Below, one piece after another: positions 1 to 6,878 of a stretch of DNA of 10,824 nt. How positions within the stretch are numbered: position 1 is the first letter of the stretch; each line of letters starts with the position of its first letter. Both the position numbers and the translations under genes were made by a program. The notes beneath the pieces are model-generated. The model searched no databases. It worked only from the letters and a program-made list of their open reading frames with translations, and was not told the DNA's origin. The stretch covers positions 1-10,824 of the forward strand of contig SFHY01000032.1 of the NCBI GenBank assembly GCA_004556255.1, in the 5' to 3' direction. Origin of the DNA: Lactobacillus delbrueckii (GTDB taxonomy: Bacteria; Bacillota; Bacilli; Lactobacillales; Lactobacillaceae).

Positions 1-41
1 TGCTTCTTATACTACACAGTAAATTTGAACAAACTATGATA

Positions 42-77
42 CTAACGTTGCTCTTCAGTGAATTTTCCAGTTGCCAT
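42..77 (-). other. Possible truncated gene start coupled to gtfA
   Basis: On the minus strand the gtfA stop and an ATG overlap as TAATG (79 to 75), the usual arrangement for translational coupling. The frame reads MATGKFTEEQR and then meets TAG at 44-42. The first residues look like an ordinary protein start. A shifted frame stays open to the window edge, so this could be a gene broken by a frameshift or insertion, or chance. No function can be given. Confidence 0.2.
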
Positions 78-1519
78 TACAGGGAAATTTCCTTACCGTT
101 GACGCTGATCTGGTAAGTCAAGGCAGCCAGGTCCACCCGGAGAACCGCTTCCCGGTCCCCCGCCTGGTTGACCCGCTTTAAGACAAGCTCATGCTCGCTT
201 GGAGCAGCAACTTCCAGCCGGCCATCCAGGTCAAAGGCCGCTTCAGAATTTCTAAATTCCAGCAATTTCAAAAGCTTGGCAACGACTGGTCGCTTAACTT
301 CCTGGTCAATTTCTTCCAGGCTGTAGTAGTGGCGGTTGATGTTCCGGCCTTCCTTGGTCCGTTCCAGCAGGTCCAGGTCGTTTTCCCCGGCCAGCAGGCC
401 AACATAGTAGATCTGCGGAATCCCCGGGGCAAAAACTTGCAGCAACCGGGCCAGGAAGTACTTTTGGTCATCATTGCCCAGGGCTGAGTAATAGGTCGTA
501 TTGATTTGGTAAATGTCCAAATTGTTGTACTCAGCTGAAGAGTATTTCCGCTTGACGTTAGCCCCAATCTTGTACAGTTCCTGGGTCGTGTAGTCAATTT
601 CCTCATCAGTCAAAATGTCCTTGGCGTCAACCACCCCCAAGCCGTCATGGGTGTCCAGGGTGGTAAACTGCTTCATCGGGCACTGCTTCAGCCAGGCGGC
701 CAGCCTTTCGCTCTTGCCAGTATACAGGGAATAGAGCAGAACCATCGGCAGGGCAAAGTCATAGATAAAGTAGCCATGCTCGCTGACCTTGCGCGGCAAG
801 CTATAGTGTTCATGGATTTCCGGTAAAATTTGCGCGTCTGTTCCAGCCAGGTCCTGGCGGACTTCATCCAGCAGGTCCCAGATTTCAGGCTCAACAAAGA
901 AGTCGCTCGTGTCCAGTTTCTTGACCGCGTAGGCAAAAGCATCCAGCCGGATCAAGCTGGCCTGGTGCTTGACCAGCTGCTGGAGGGTTTCCTTGACAAA
1001 ACGCTTGGTAACTTCGGTCCGCACGTCCAGGTCAATCTGGTCGGGGCCAAAAGTATTCCACATTTTCTCGCGGCTGCCGTCCGCGAATTCCAGCTCTTCC
1101 CAAGGCGCCTTGTCCTTGCGTTTGTAGATCAAGTCAACATCTGCCTGAGTCGGCCGGCCGGCTGGCCAGAACTTATCCCAGCTTAAGAAAAGGTCCCGCC
1201 AAGGACTCTTTTCCTTGTTCTTTTGCAAGTCCAAGTAATAGTCAGAGTGAGCTGAGATGTGATTGATCATGAAATCAAACATCAAATAGTATTGTTCACC
1301 CAGCTTTTCTACATCAGACCAAGTGCCGAATTCCGGAGCGACCTTTTCATAAGTCATCGGTGAGAAGCCCCGGTCTCCATGAGACGGGAAGAAAGGCAGG
1401 AGGTGAATTCCGCCGATCGCCTTGGAGAAGTAGCGGTCCATCACCTGGGACAGGTCCTTCAAGTTATGGCCAAGACTGTCCGGGTAAGTAATCAACATAG
1501 CTTTGTTTTGCAATTTCAT
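77..1519 (-). CDS. gtfA: Sucrose phosphorylase (GH13_18)
   Basis: Cytoplasmic enzyme that splits sucrose with phosphate into alpha-glucose 1-phosphate and fructose, saving ATP compared with hydrolysis (EC 2.4.1.7). The 480-residue length is the usual size for GtfA. GH13 catalytic motifs are in order: nucleophile Asp193 in RLDAFAYAVK, acid/base Glu234 in LPEIHEHY, and transition-state stabiliser Asp292 in LDTHDG. Their spacing fits the known Asp192/Glu232/Asp290 of the Bifidobacterium enzyme. The early PFFPSHGDRGFSP segment is typical of the subfamily. The start ATG (1519-1517) has an AGAGAGG site a few bases upstream. The gene is divergent from a LacI-family regulator and a palindromic operator lies about 22 bp upstream, so induction by sucrose or a related sugar is likely. 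No sugar transporter is visible. GH13_18 also contains sucrose-6'-phosphate and glucosylglycerol/glycerate phosphorylases, so exact substrate is inferred. Confidence 0.93.
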   Translation of the reverse strand: MKLQNKAMLITYPDSLGHNLKDLSQVMDRYFSKAIGGIHLLPFFPSHGDRGFSPMTYEKVAPEFGTWSDVEKLGEQYYLMFDFMINHISAHSDYYLDLQKNKEKSPWRDLFLSWDKFWPAGRPTQADVDLIYKRKDKAPWEELEFADGSREKMWNTFGPDQIDLDVRTEVTKRFVKETLQQLVKHQASLIRLDAFAYAVKKLDTSDFFVEPEIWDLLDEVRQDLAGTDAQILPEIHEHYSLPRKVSEHGYFIYDFALPMVLLYSLYTGKSERLAAWLKQCPMKQFTTLDTHDGLGVVDAKDILTDEEIDYTTQELYKIGANVKRKYSSAEYNNLDIYQINTTYYSALGNDDQKYFLARLLQVFAPGIPQIYYVGLLAGENDLDLLERTKEGRNINRHYYSLEEIDQEVKRPVVAKLLKLLEFRNSEAAFDLDGRLEVAAPSEHELVLKRVNQAGDREAVLRVDLAALTYQISVNGKEISL

Positions 1520-1541
1520 TTTTAAACCTCTCTTGTTTTTA

Positions 1542-1555
1542 TTAAAGCGCTTTAT
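1542..1555. promoter_or_regulatory. LacI-type operator upstream of gtfA
   Basis: TAAAGCGCTTTA (1543-1554) is a perfect 12-bp palindrome with the central CG step typical of LacI/GalR operators. It lies 23 bp before the gtfA start codon, so a bound repressor would sit near the transcription start. The adjacent LacI-family protein is the obvious binder. The site also partly fits the cre consensus (mismatches at two constrained positions), so CcpA binding is an alternative. Confidence 0.6.
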
Positions 1556-1640
1556 TCTCTTGCTGTCTCCAGTTTACAAAGTCCTGGCCGGACTTGGAAT
1601 TCCCCCCTGTTTTTTTGCAGAAAAAGTCTAGCGAAAGCCT

Positions 1641-1646
1641 TATAAT
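1641..1646 (+). promoter_or_regulatory. -10 element of the LacI-family regulator gene
   Basis: A consensus TATAAT lies about 50 bp before the regulator ATG. The best upstream hexamer, TTGCAG (1615-1620), is 20 bp away, which is too long for a standard promoter, so only the -10 is called. Confidence 0.4.
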
Positions 1647-1697
1647 ATCTGGTATCAAAACAATTATTTCTTTCAGTTTTATTAGAAAAGAGGATGC

Positions 1698-2612
1698 ATG
1701 AAAGTCACCTTTACCGAAATCGCCAAGCTGGCGGGCGTTTCCGTGCCCACCGTTTCCCGCTACTTCAACCAGCAAACCGTCAGTCCCCAAAACCAACTTA
1801 AAATCGCCCAGGCGGCCAAGGCCCTGCACTACAAGCCAAATAAAGCCGGCTCCAAAACCGTCCTGGTCCTCCTGCCCACGGTTACCAACCCGCTCTATGC
1901 TGAATTTTACGAAGCCGTCCAGGGCAATCTGGCGCAGCTAAGCTATGACTGCCAGCTGCATGTTGGTCAAGATGACAACTTCCTGGCCAGTTTAAAAAGC
2001 AATAAATTTAGCGGCTTGATCACCAGCCTGCCGGAAACCCCCCTGTCCTTGACCAGGCAGCTGCCTACTGTCTCCTTTGACCGGCCTATTTCCCGGGAAA
2101 TACCCCTGGTCAGCTGTGACAATTATGGCGGCGGGCACTTGATTGCCCAAACCGTCCTTAAGCGGGGAGCCAAGGAAATTCTGATCCTCTGCGGCAGCCA
2201 GCAAGACCTCTCCCCCATTAATGAGCGCCTGCGGGGCATGATGGATTGCTTCCAAAAGCGGCAGACCAAGTTTTCCACGGCCTACCTGGACTTTACCGCG
2301 GGCAACCTCTTTAAGCAGGTCCAGCTGGCCAAGTTGCTGACCGGACAAAAATACGACGCAATCTGCTGCAGCGATGATATCACCGCCTTGCTGGTCAAGC
2401 AGCGGGTCCACCAGCTGAACTACCAGCCTCTGGTAACAGGTTTTGACGGCTCCAATTTTGTCCGCAATTTTTTCCCGGACCTACTAACTGTTAAGCAGCC
2501 GATTAAGGACCTGGCGGCCCTAACCTGCCAGTTGCTCGACCAGCGCCTGCGCCAGGGCTATTTCCCCAGCGGCCATAAACAGGAATTGCCGGTCACTTTG
2601 CTAGATTTGTGA
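1698..2612 (+). CDS. LacI/GalR-family transcriptional regulator of gtfA
   Basis: Sugar-responsive DNA-binding protein, 304 residues. The N-terminal helix-turn-helix is clear at residues 4-23 (TEIAKLAGVSVPTVSRYFN). The hinge helix is poor: YKPN is followed by KAGSKT instead of the usual xxARxL. The periplasmic-binding-like effector domain follows from about residue 54. It has the DNYGGG segment, NERLRGMMDCF, DDITALLVKQ and a VTGFDGSNF strand, all expected in this family. The ATG is preceded by AAGAGGA with a tight 3-nt gap; the HTH starts immediately after it, so no other start is reasonable. It is divergent from gtfA and most like ScrR/MsmR-type regulators, so it probably represses gtfA from the palindrome at 1543-1554 and perhaps its own gene. 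The effector is not identifiable from sequence. Confidence 0.88.
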   Translation: MKVTFTEIAKLAGVSVPTVSRYFNQQTVSPQNQLKIAQAAKALHYKPNKAGSKTVLVLLPTVTNPLYAEFYEAVQGNLAQLSYDCQLHVGQDDNFLASLKSNKFSGLITSLPETPLSLTRQLPTVSFDRPISREIPLVSCDNYGGGHLIAQTVLKRGAKEILILCGSQQDLSPINERLRGMMDCFQKRQTKFSTAYLDFTAGNLFKQVQLAKLLTGQKYDAICCSDDITALLVKQRVHQLNYQPLVTGFDGSNFVRNFFPDLLTVKQPIKDLAALTCQLLDQRLRQGYFPSGHKQELPVTLLDL

Positions 2613-2655
2613 ACGATTCACTTACTTTTTCCTAGAAAGTTTGTTAAATCTGGCG

Positions 2656-2670
2656 ATAAAAGCGCATTCA
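2656..2670 (+). promoter_or_regulatory. Candidate cre (CcpA) site upstream of glpF
   Basis: ATAAAAGCGCATTCA matches the 15-bp consensus WTGNAANCGNWNNCW at all constrained positions but one (A for G at position 3). It lies about 50 bp upstream of the -10 element of the aquaglyceroporin gene, where CcpA could activate. It may be chance. Confidence 0.35.
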
Positions 2671-2717
2671 TGCTCAAAAAATCACGATTCCCTATATCTT
2701 TTTGCTGGCTATAGGTA

Positions 2718-2723
2718 TATAAT
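2718..2723 (+). promoter_or_regulatory. -10 element of glpF
   Basis: Perfect TATAAT about 55 bp before the glpF start. No good -35 hexamer is visible at 16-18 bp spacing (TATCTT at 2695-2700 is the nearest), so an activator may help. Confidence 0.5.
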
Positions 2724-2777
2724 TATTAGCTGTTATGTACCTTAAAAATTATCTACTGCAAGGAGAATAGGATTTTG

Positions 2778-3497
2778 ATGCACAACTTGTTAAATGAGTT
2801 CCTGTCTACCGGGCTCATGATTCTTTTCGGTGTTGGCGTGCACTGCGATGACGTTTTGAACAAGACCAAGTACCACGGCTCAGGCCATATTTTCGCCATT
2901 ACGACCTGGTCATTCGGGATTACCGCCTGCCTCTTCATCTTCGGCGGCGTCTGCATGAACCCAGCCATGGCTCTCTGCCAGGCTATCCTGGGGATCATCC
3001 CATGGTCCAGCTTCATCCCTTACACTTTGGCTGAATTCGCCGGTGCCTTTGCCGGGGCTCTTCTGGCTTACTTCATGTATGCTGACCACTTCAAGGCTTC
3101 TGAAGACACCATCGACGGCGTGGCTACCCGAAACATCTTCTCCACCAACCCTAACCTGCGTAACCTGCCACGGAACTGGATGGTCGAAATGATCGCCACT
3201 ACCATCTTCTTGACTGGTATCTTGGCTATCGTTGCCAACTACGAAAAGTTCGGCTTCACTCCACTCCTTGTGGGTCTCTTGGTATGGGCAATCGGTATGG
3301 GCCTGGGCGGTACTACTGGCTTCGCCATGAACCAAGCCCGGGACTTGGGCCCTCGTCTGGCTTACCAAATCCTGCCAATCAAGAACAAGGCCAACAACGA
3401 CTGGCAATACGGCTTGATCGTGCCAGGTACCGCTCCATTTGCCGGTGCCGTACTGGCTGCAGCCATTGTTAAGTACTACTTAAAGCTGCATCTTTAA
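2778..3497 (+). CDS. glpF: Aquaglyceroporin / lactate channel (MIP family)
   Basis: Six-helix membrane channel of the MIP family, 239 residues from ATG at 2778. An in-frame TTG three bases earlier is 9 nt from AAGGAG (2760-2765) and could also start. The first pore loop has a normal NPA (CMNPAMAL, about residues 61-63). The second is NQA (AMNQARDLGPR, about 185-187), with proline replaced by glutamine but the selectivity-filter arginine and DLGPR kept. Hydrophobic segments are spaced as in GlpF. Family members move glycerol, water, dihydroxyacetone or, in lactobacilli, undissociated lactic acid (LarD type). No glycerol kinase is adjacent, so lactic acid or water flux is as likely as glycerol uptake. 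Codon use is more strongly biased (mostly TTC, ATC, AAC, AAG) than in neighbouring genes, which suggests high expression. It is a single-gene unit ending in a hairpin terminator. Confidence 0.88.
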   Translation: MHNLLNEFLSTGLMILFGVGVHCDDVLNKTKYHGSGHIFAITTWSFGITACLFIFGGVCMNPAMALCQAILGIIPWSSFIPYTLAEFAGAFAGALLAYFMYADHFKASEDTIDGVATRNIFSTNPNLRNLPRNWMVEMIATTIFLTGILAIVANYEKFGFTPLLVGLLVWAIGMGLGGTTGFAMNQARDLGPRLAYQILPIKNKANNDWQYGLIVPGTAPFAGAVLAAAIVKYYLKLHL

Positions 3498-3501
3498 TAG
3501 A

Positions 3502-3530
3502 AAAAGCGCTGAATTTCTTCCAGCGCTTTT
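3502..3530. terminator. Bidirectional rho-independent terminator
   Basis: AAAAGCGCTG (3502-3511) pairs with CAGCGCTTTT (3521-3530) around a 9-nt loop, followed by CTTTTT. On the minus strand the arm also ends in CTTTTTC. It lies 4 bp past the glpF stop and can also stop transcripts from the minus-strand haem operon. Confidence 0.85.
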
Positions 3531-3580
3531 CTTTTTGCCTTCGATGGCGTGCCCCCTGACGACGTAGCCAGAGCCTTTTT

Positions 3581-3642
3581 ACGAAATTTTGGGGAATCGA
3601 TAGCCTAAAAAGGCCTCAACCTACAAAATTCGGGGGAATCGA
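3581..3642. repeat. Imperfect 20-bp direct repeat at the ATPase gene end
   Basis: The 20 bp at 3581-3600 and 3623-3642 match at 17 positions, sharing GGGGAATCGA at one end. The second copy is the end of the ATPase coding sequence; the first lies 42 bp beyond it. GCCTTTTT (3573-3580) and AAAAAGGC (3607-3614) flank the first copy as inverted repeats. Confidence 0.5.
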
Positions 3643-4328
3643 ACCCCAAACACAGCTTCAATAGTTTCTGGCGTAAGTTCTCCTGTCCGAACCTGGCCGC
3701 CTCTCACCAGCAGGACCTGGTCGGCCAGCCTTTGGGCCAAACGCAGATCATGGATCACCAGGCAGATGGTCAGGCCCTGCTCCTGGTTAAGTTTTTTTAC
3801 TAAAGTAAAAAATTCTTCCTGAAAACGTAAGTCCATGTTGTTGGTTGGTTCATCTAATAGCAGTACTTGCGGCTCTTGAGCTAGGGCACAGGCCAGCCAG
3901 ACCCGCTGCTTCTGCCCGCCGGACAGGGCCGCCATCGGCCGCTCCCGCAGGTCGGTTAAGCCAAGCTTATCCAGCACTTGTTCTACCGTCTGATCCAACT
4001 GGTTGTTAAAAATCGAATAATAAGGCAAACGGCCTGCCGCCACAACCTCTTCCACGGTTAGGTCCCCATAGAGCTGACTTTCCTGCTCCATCAGGGCCAC
4101 TTTTTGGGCAAAATCTTTAGGTGAAAAAGCCTGATAGTCCTTGCCATCTAGAAGAAGCTGACCACTCTGCGGTTTTAGCTGCCGGGCTAGCAGTTTCAAC
4201 AAGGTCGACTTGCCCGAACCATTTTCGCCGACAATGGCCGTAATCTGCCCTTCCGGAATTTCAAAGGACGCCTCGTTTAAGACGGGGCGTTTTTTGTATG
4301 AAAAAGTAACCTTATCAGCTGTAATCAT
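3621..4328 (-). CDS. Haem/iron ABC transporter ATPase (FecE/FhuC type)
   Basis: Cytoplasmic ATPase that would power the adjacent permease, 235 residues. All nucleotide-binding motifs are intact: Walker A GENGSGKST (about 35-43), signature LSGGQKQR (about 139-146), Walker B VLLLDEPTNNMD (about 159-170) and the H-loop histidine in LVIHD. The sequence resembles the ATPases that pair with FecCD permeases. Its ATG overlaps the permease stop as ATGA (4325-4328) and a strong GGAGGG site lies 6-7 nt upstream, inside the permease gene. It is the last gene of the operon. The substrate is inferred as haem from the NEAT genes and the IsdE-like receptor; alone, this sequence could serve any ferric siderophore, haem or cobalamin importer. 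Confidence 0.92.
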   Translation of the reverse strand: MITADKVTFSYKKRPVLNEASFEIPEGQITAIVGENGSGKSTLLKLLARQLKPQSGQLLLDGKDYQAFSPKDFAQKVALMEQESQLYGDLTVEEVVAAGRLPYYSIFNNQLDQTVEQVLDKLGLTDLRERPMAALSGGQKQRVWLACALAQEPQVLLLDEPTNNMDLRFQEEFFTLVKKLNQEQGLTICLVIHDLRLAQRLADQVLLVRGGQVRTGELTPETIEAVFGVRFPRIL

Positions 4329-5209
4329 GCTTTTCCCTCCCTAATCAGCAGGTAGATTAAGACTGGGCCACCCACAATGGCCAGTAGTAAAGTCGCAGAC
4401 AGGTCGTCCAAGGCCAGACGACCGATTGTATCGGCTGCGGCTAAAATGGCGCTGCCGGCCAGCAGAGTCAGGGGCAGTTGATTTTTCCCCTTGGAATCCA
4501 GCAAGCGGGCTAGTTGCGGAGCTAAGATGCCTAAAAAGGACACCGGGCCCAGACTAGCTGTCGCCGCTGCTGCCAAAAAGGCCGCAATGGCTAAAATGCC
4601 TAAGCGGAGCTTCCCCGCCTCCAGCCCCCAGGACTGCAATTTACTGTCGCTGAATTTCAAGTAGGTCAAACTTGGCGCCAAAATGGTTGCCGATGCCAAA
4701 AGCGGTACTGCCAAGAAGACTAATGTTAGACTGCTGGTCCAGTTGCTGGTGGCCAGGCTCATCCCATTTTGCCCCATCACTTCTTCCAAGGCGCTAAAGG
4801 CCGCGTTCAAGCCCAGGCCCGCCAAAATTAGCCGGTCAGGAGAGATCTTTTGCGAAAAATAAAATAACAAAACAATGGTTAAACCGCCACCGACAAAGGC
4901 AGCAATGATCTTGCCCAAATAGAAGCTGGGAAATAATATCCCAAAGGCCAGGGCAAAAAAGTTGGCCGAAGCTGACACCCCAATGATGCCCGGGTCAGCC
5001 ACCACATTGCGGAGAGCCGCCTGTAAAAGCAGGCCGCTAACCCCAACAGCCGCACCACCAATGAGGGCCGCCAAGAGCCGAGGCAGACGGAGGTTGACGA
5101 CAACCAAAGAGGCGCTAGTCCCTAAGTTCAAAAAGAGGGCTGCCAGACTGGTCAGGAAAATCGTGACTAATAAGGCTAAATAAGGCCAAAAATCTTTATT
5201 TTTCATCAT
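4325..5209 (-). CDS. isdF: Haem ABC transporter permease (FecCD/IsdF family)
   Basis: Multi-spanning membrane permease, 294 residues from ATG at 5209, at the short end of the FecCD family (usually 310-340). Family motifs are present: LRLPRLLAALIGG, GLLLQAALRN, ADPGIIGVSA, GPVSFLGILAPQLARLL in the ATPase-coupling region, and AADTIGRL near the C-terminus. About eight or nine hydrophobic segments can be counted. The frame extends seven codons upstream to 5230, but that would lie inside the receptor gene; the tandem ATGATG at 5209-5204 overlapping the receptor stop (TAATG) is the better start. The receptor is encoded immediately upstream and the ATPase immediately downstream, making a complete importer with a probably homodimeric permease. 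Substrate assigned by context. Confidence 0.9.
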   Translation of the reverse strand: MMKNKDFWPYLALLVTIFLTSLAALFLNLGTSASLVVVNLRLPRLLAALIGGAAVGVSGLLLQAALRNVVADPGIIGVSASANFFALAFGILFPSFYLGKIIAAFVGGGLTIVLLFYFSQKISPDRLILAGLGLNAAFSALEEVMGQNGMSLATSNWTSSLTLVFLAVPLLASATILAPSLTYLKFSDSKLQSWGLEAGKLRLGILAIAAFLAAAATASLGPVSFLGILAPQLARLLDSKGKNQLPLTLLAGSAILAAADTIGRLALDDLSATLLLAIVGGPVLIYLLIREGKA

Positions 5210-6087
5210 TATTTCCCGGGAAATAACCACTGGCTGACCTGGCGTAAAGCCTTGGCCGCGTTGACATTCGCCGAGGCATTAAAGACTGGCTGCTGCAGAT
5301 CATAAACCCGCTTATTCTTAACAGCGTCCATCTTGGACCAGAAGGCATTCTGCTTAAATTCCATCTTGAATTGCGGCAGGGTCACGCTTGGCAAGGCGTG
5401 CTCTAGTCGCAAAATCACATCCGGATTCTGCTGGGCCAGGGAGTCGTTGCTTGGGGTCAGGTAAGCCTTAGAGGACTTATAGATGTTCTCTCCGCCCGCC
5501 AAGGTCACCAAGCTGCCGATATAGGACTTGTCGGTCATGATCATGTAGCCAGAGCCCGGCACCCCCATCAAGATCAGGACTTTTGGCTTCTTTTTAGTCT
5601 GCCGCTTTTTGGCATAAGACTTGGCCGACTCAATTTCCTGAACGAAGCGATTGGCCTCTTTTTGCTTCTGGTACTTATTTCCCAGGCTCTTAACACTGGC
5701 TTCTAACTGGCCAACTGAGTCCAATTTCAAAAAAGTCACTGGAATGGCCTGCTTTTTAAAGGCGTCGCTGTACTTACTCTTCAAAGTAGATACGGCATAA
5801 ACCTGACTAGGGTTCAGCTCAGCGATTTTTTCTAGACTCGGCGCCATGGGGCTGCCCACCTTGGCTACGTTTTGGTAGCGCTTAGGCAAGGCCGCCTTGG
5901 TTTTCGGCACGCCGACCAAGTTGATGTCCAGCTTGGCAAAAATTTCAGCCAGGGCATTACTGGTCACGACGACTCGCTCCTGCTTGGCCGCTTTTTGGTC
6001 GACATATTTTTTGGCAACCAGGCCGCTGGCAGCCACAACCAGGATTAAGCCTAAAAAGGCGAGAATGATTTTTTGACTTTTTTTCAT
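5209..6087 (-). CDS. isdE: IsdE-like haem-binding protein, non-lipoprotein anchor
   Basis: Extracytoplasmic receptor that should take haem from surface NEAT proteins and hand it to the permease; 292 residues, the length of Staphylococcus aureus IsdE. The fold is the TroA/FecB-like cluster (VVVTSNALAEIFAKLDINLVGVP near the N-terminus; a two-lobe layout with a long helix around 126-160). IsdE binds haem through Met78 and His229. Here Met81 in GSPMAPSLEKI and His230 in RLEHALPS sit in equivalent contexts, and GVPGSGYMIMT (175-185) also fits the family. The N-terminus is basic plus hydrophobic, but the lipobox position reads VAAS: Ser21 (AGC) stands where Cys is expected and there is no other Cys nearby. 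It is therefore probably tethered by an uncleaved helix or released. The start is 2 nt after the upstream gene's stop; the ribosome binding site is weak, so coupling is likely. Confidence 0.85.
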   Translation of the reverse strand: MKKSQKIILAFLGLILVVAASGLVAKKYVDQKAAKQERVVVTSNALAEIFAKLDINLVGVPKTKAALPKRYQNVAKVGSPMAPSLEKIAELNPSQVYAVSTLKSKYSDAFKKQAIPVTFLKLDSVGQLEASVKSLGNKYQKQKEANRFVQEIESAKSYAKKRQTKKKPKVLILMGVPGSGYMIMTDKSYIGSLVTLAGGENIYKSSKAYLTPSNDSLAQQNPDVILRLEHALPSVTLPQFKMEFKQNAFWSKMDAVKNKRVYDLQQPVFNASANVNAAKALRQVSQWLFPGK

Positions 6088-6089
6088 GA

Positions 6090-6878
6090 TTACTGTTCTT
6101 TCTGCTGCTTACTTTTCCGCATTAAATAAATCAAGCCCAAGATATCCAAAACAAACAGGCTTAAGACCAGGATGCCGCCAAAAAGGAGGAAAAAGAAGTT
6201 GCGCTGACTAGCCGCATTTACGGCTTGACTGCGCTGGTTCAGGGACTGGGCCCGGGCGGCTAAGGTATCTTCTTTTTTGTCCAGCTTCTTTTCCTTGGCC
6301 TTGACCTCTTTTTCCAGATCTAGCACCTGCTTGGCTACGGCAGCGTCAGAACTAGAATTGTTAGTTTGACTAGCCTGACTGGTCTTTTCTTTGCTGGTTG
6401 AGTTTTGACTAGCAGTTTTTTGAGACGCAGAAGCCTTTTTCAAACTCGGCAAGGAAGCTTGATCAAACTTGAAACTAATTTGGTGGGTGGCCTGGTAAGT
6501 GCCGGGCACGTCAATCTTGATCTTGGAGGACACAGCCTTGGACAAATCCTGGCTGTAGAAACTATAGGAGTAGTAGTAAAAATTGCTGTCCTTGGTCTTT
6601 TTCACGTTGGACGGCGACTGCCCTGCCACCGACAAGACGGTGACTGGCCAAGCGGTCAGGGCCTTCTTGGTCTTGATCGTCATGGTGACCAGGTACTGGC
6701 CATTTTGCACGGTCACCTCCGCCGGCCGGGCATAGTAGCCCGAGGCCATCGAGTTTTCGCTAGTGCCGTATTTATAAGTCTGGTAGTTGACTGATTGGGC
6801 GCCCACTTTTTCTCCTGAAAAAAGGCTCAGCCAGATCAAGGGGAGCAGCCAGACGATTTGCCATTTTTTGTTAGTCAT
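6090..6878 (-). CDS. Membrane-anchored surface protein with one NEAT domain
   Basis: Surface haem-binding/relay protein, 262 residues. It has a signal peptide (1-28, ending near VGAQS), then a NEAT domain (about 30-141), a Ser/Thr/Gln-rich linker (145-178), a charged probable coiled coil (182-225, EKEVKAKEKKLDKKED type) and a C-terminal membrane helix (228-254) with a short basic tail. NEAT hallmarks are the SENSMASGYY loop (40-49), the YLVTMTIK strand, the YYYSYSFYSQDL segment and the last strands. Tyr128 and His132 form a YxxxH in place of the YxxxY that binds haem in Isd proteins, so a Tyr ligand is kept. There is no LPXTG motif; anchoring is by the membrane helix, the coiled coil acting as spacer. 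Its start overlaps the upstream gene's end by 8 nt. This is the best haem-binding candidate among the locus's NEAT domains. Confidence 0.82.
   Translation of the reverse strand: MTNKKWQIVWLLPLIWLSLFSGEKVGAQSVNYQTYKYGTSENSMASGYYARPAEVTVQNGQYLVTMTIKTKKALTAWPVTVLSVAGQSPSNVKKTKDSNFYYYSYSFYSQDLSKAVSSKIKIDVPGTYQATHQISFKFDQASLPSLKKASASQKTASQNSTSKEKTSQASQTNNSSSDAAVAKQVLDLEKEVKAKEKKLDKKEDTLAARAQSLNQRSQAVNAASQRNFFFLLFGGILVLSLFVLDILGLIYLMRKSKQQKEQ

Noticed and set aside
2910..3407. 165-codon minus-strand frame opposite glpF
   Set aside because: Shadow of a strongly biased GC-rich gene; no domain and no ribosome binding site.
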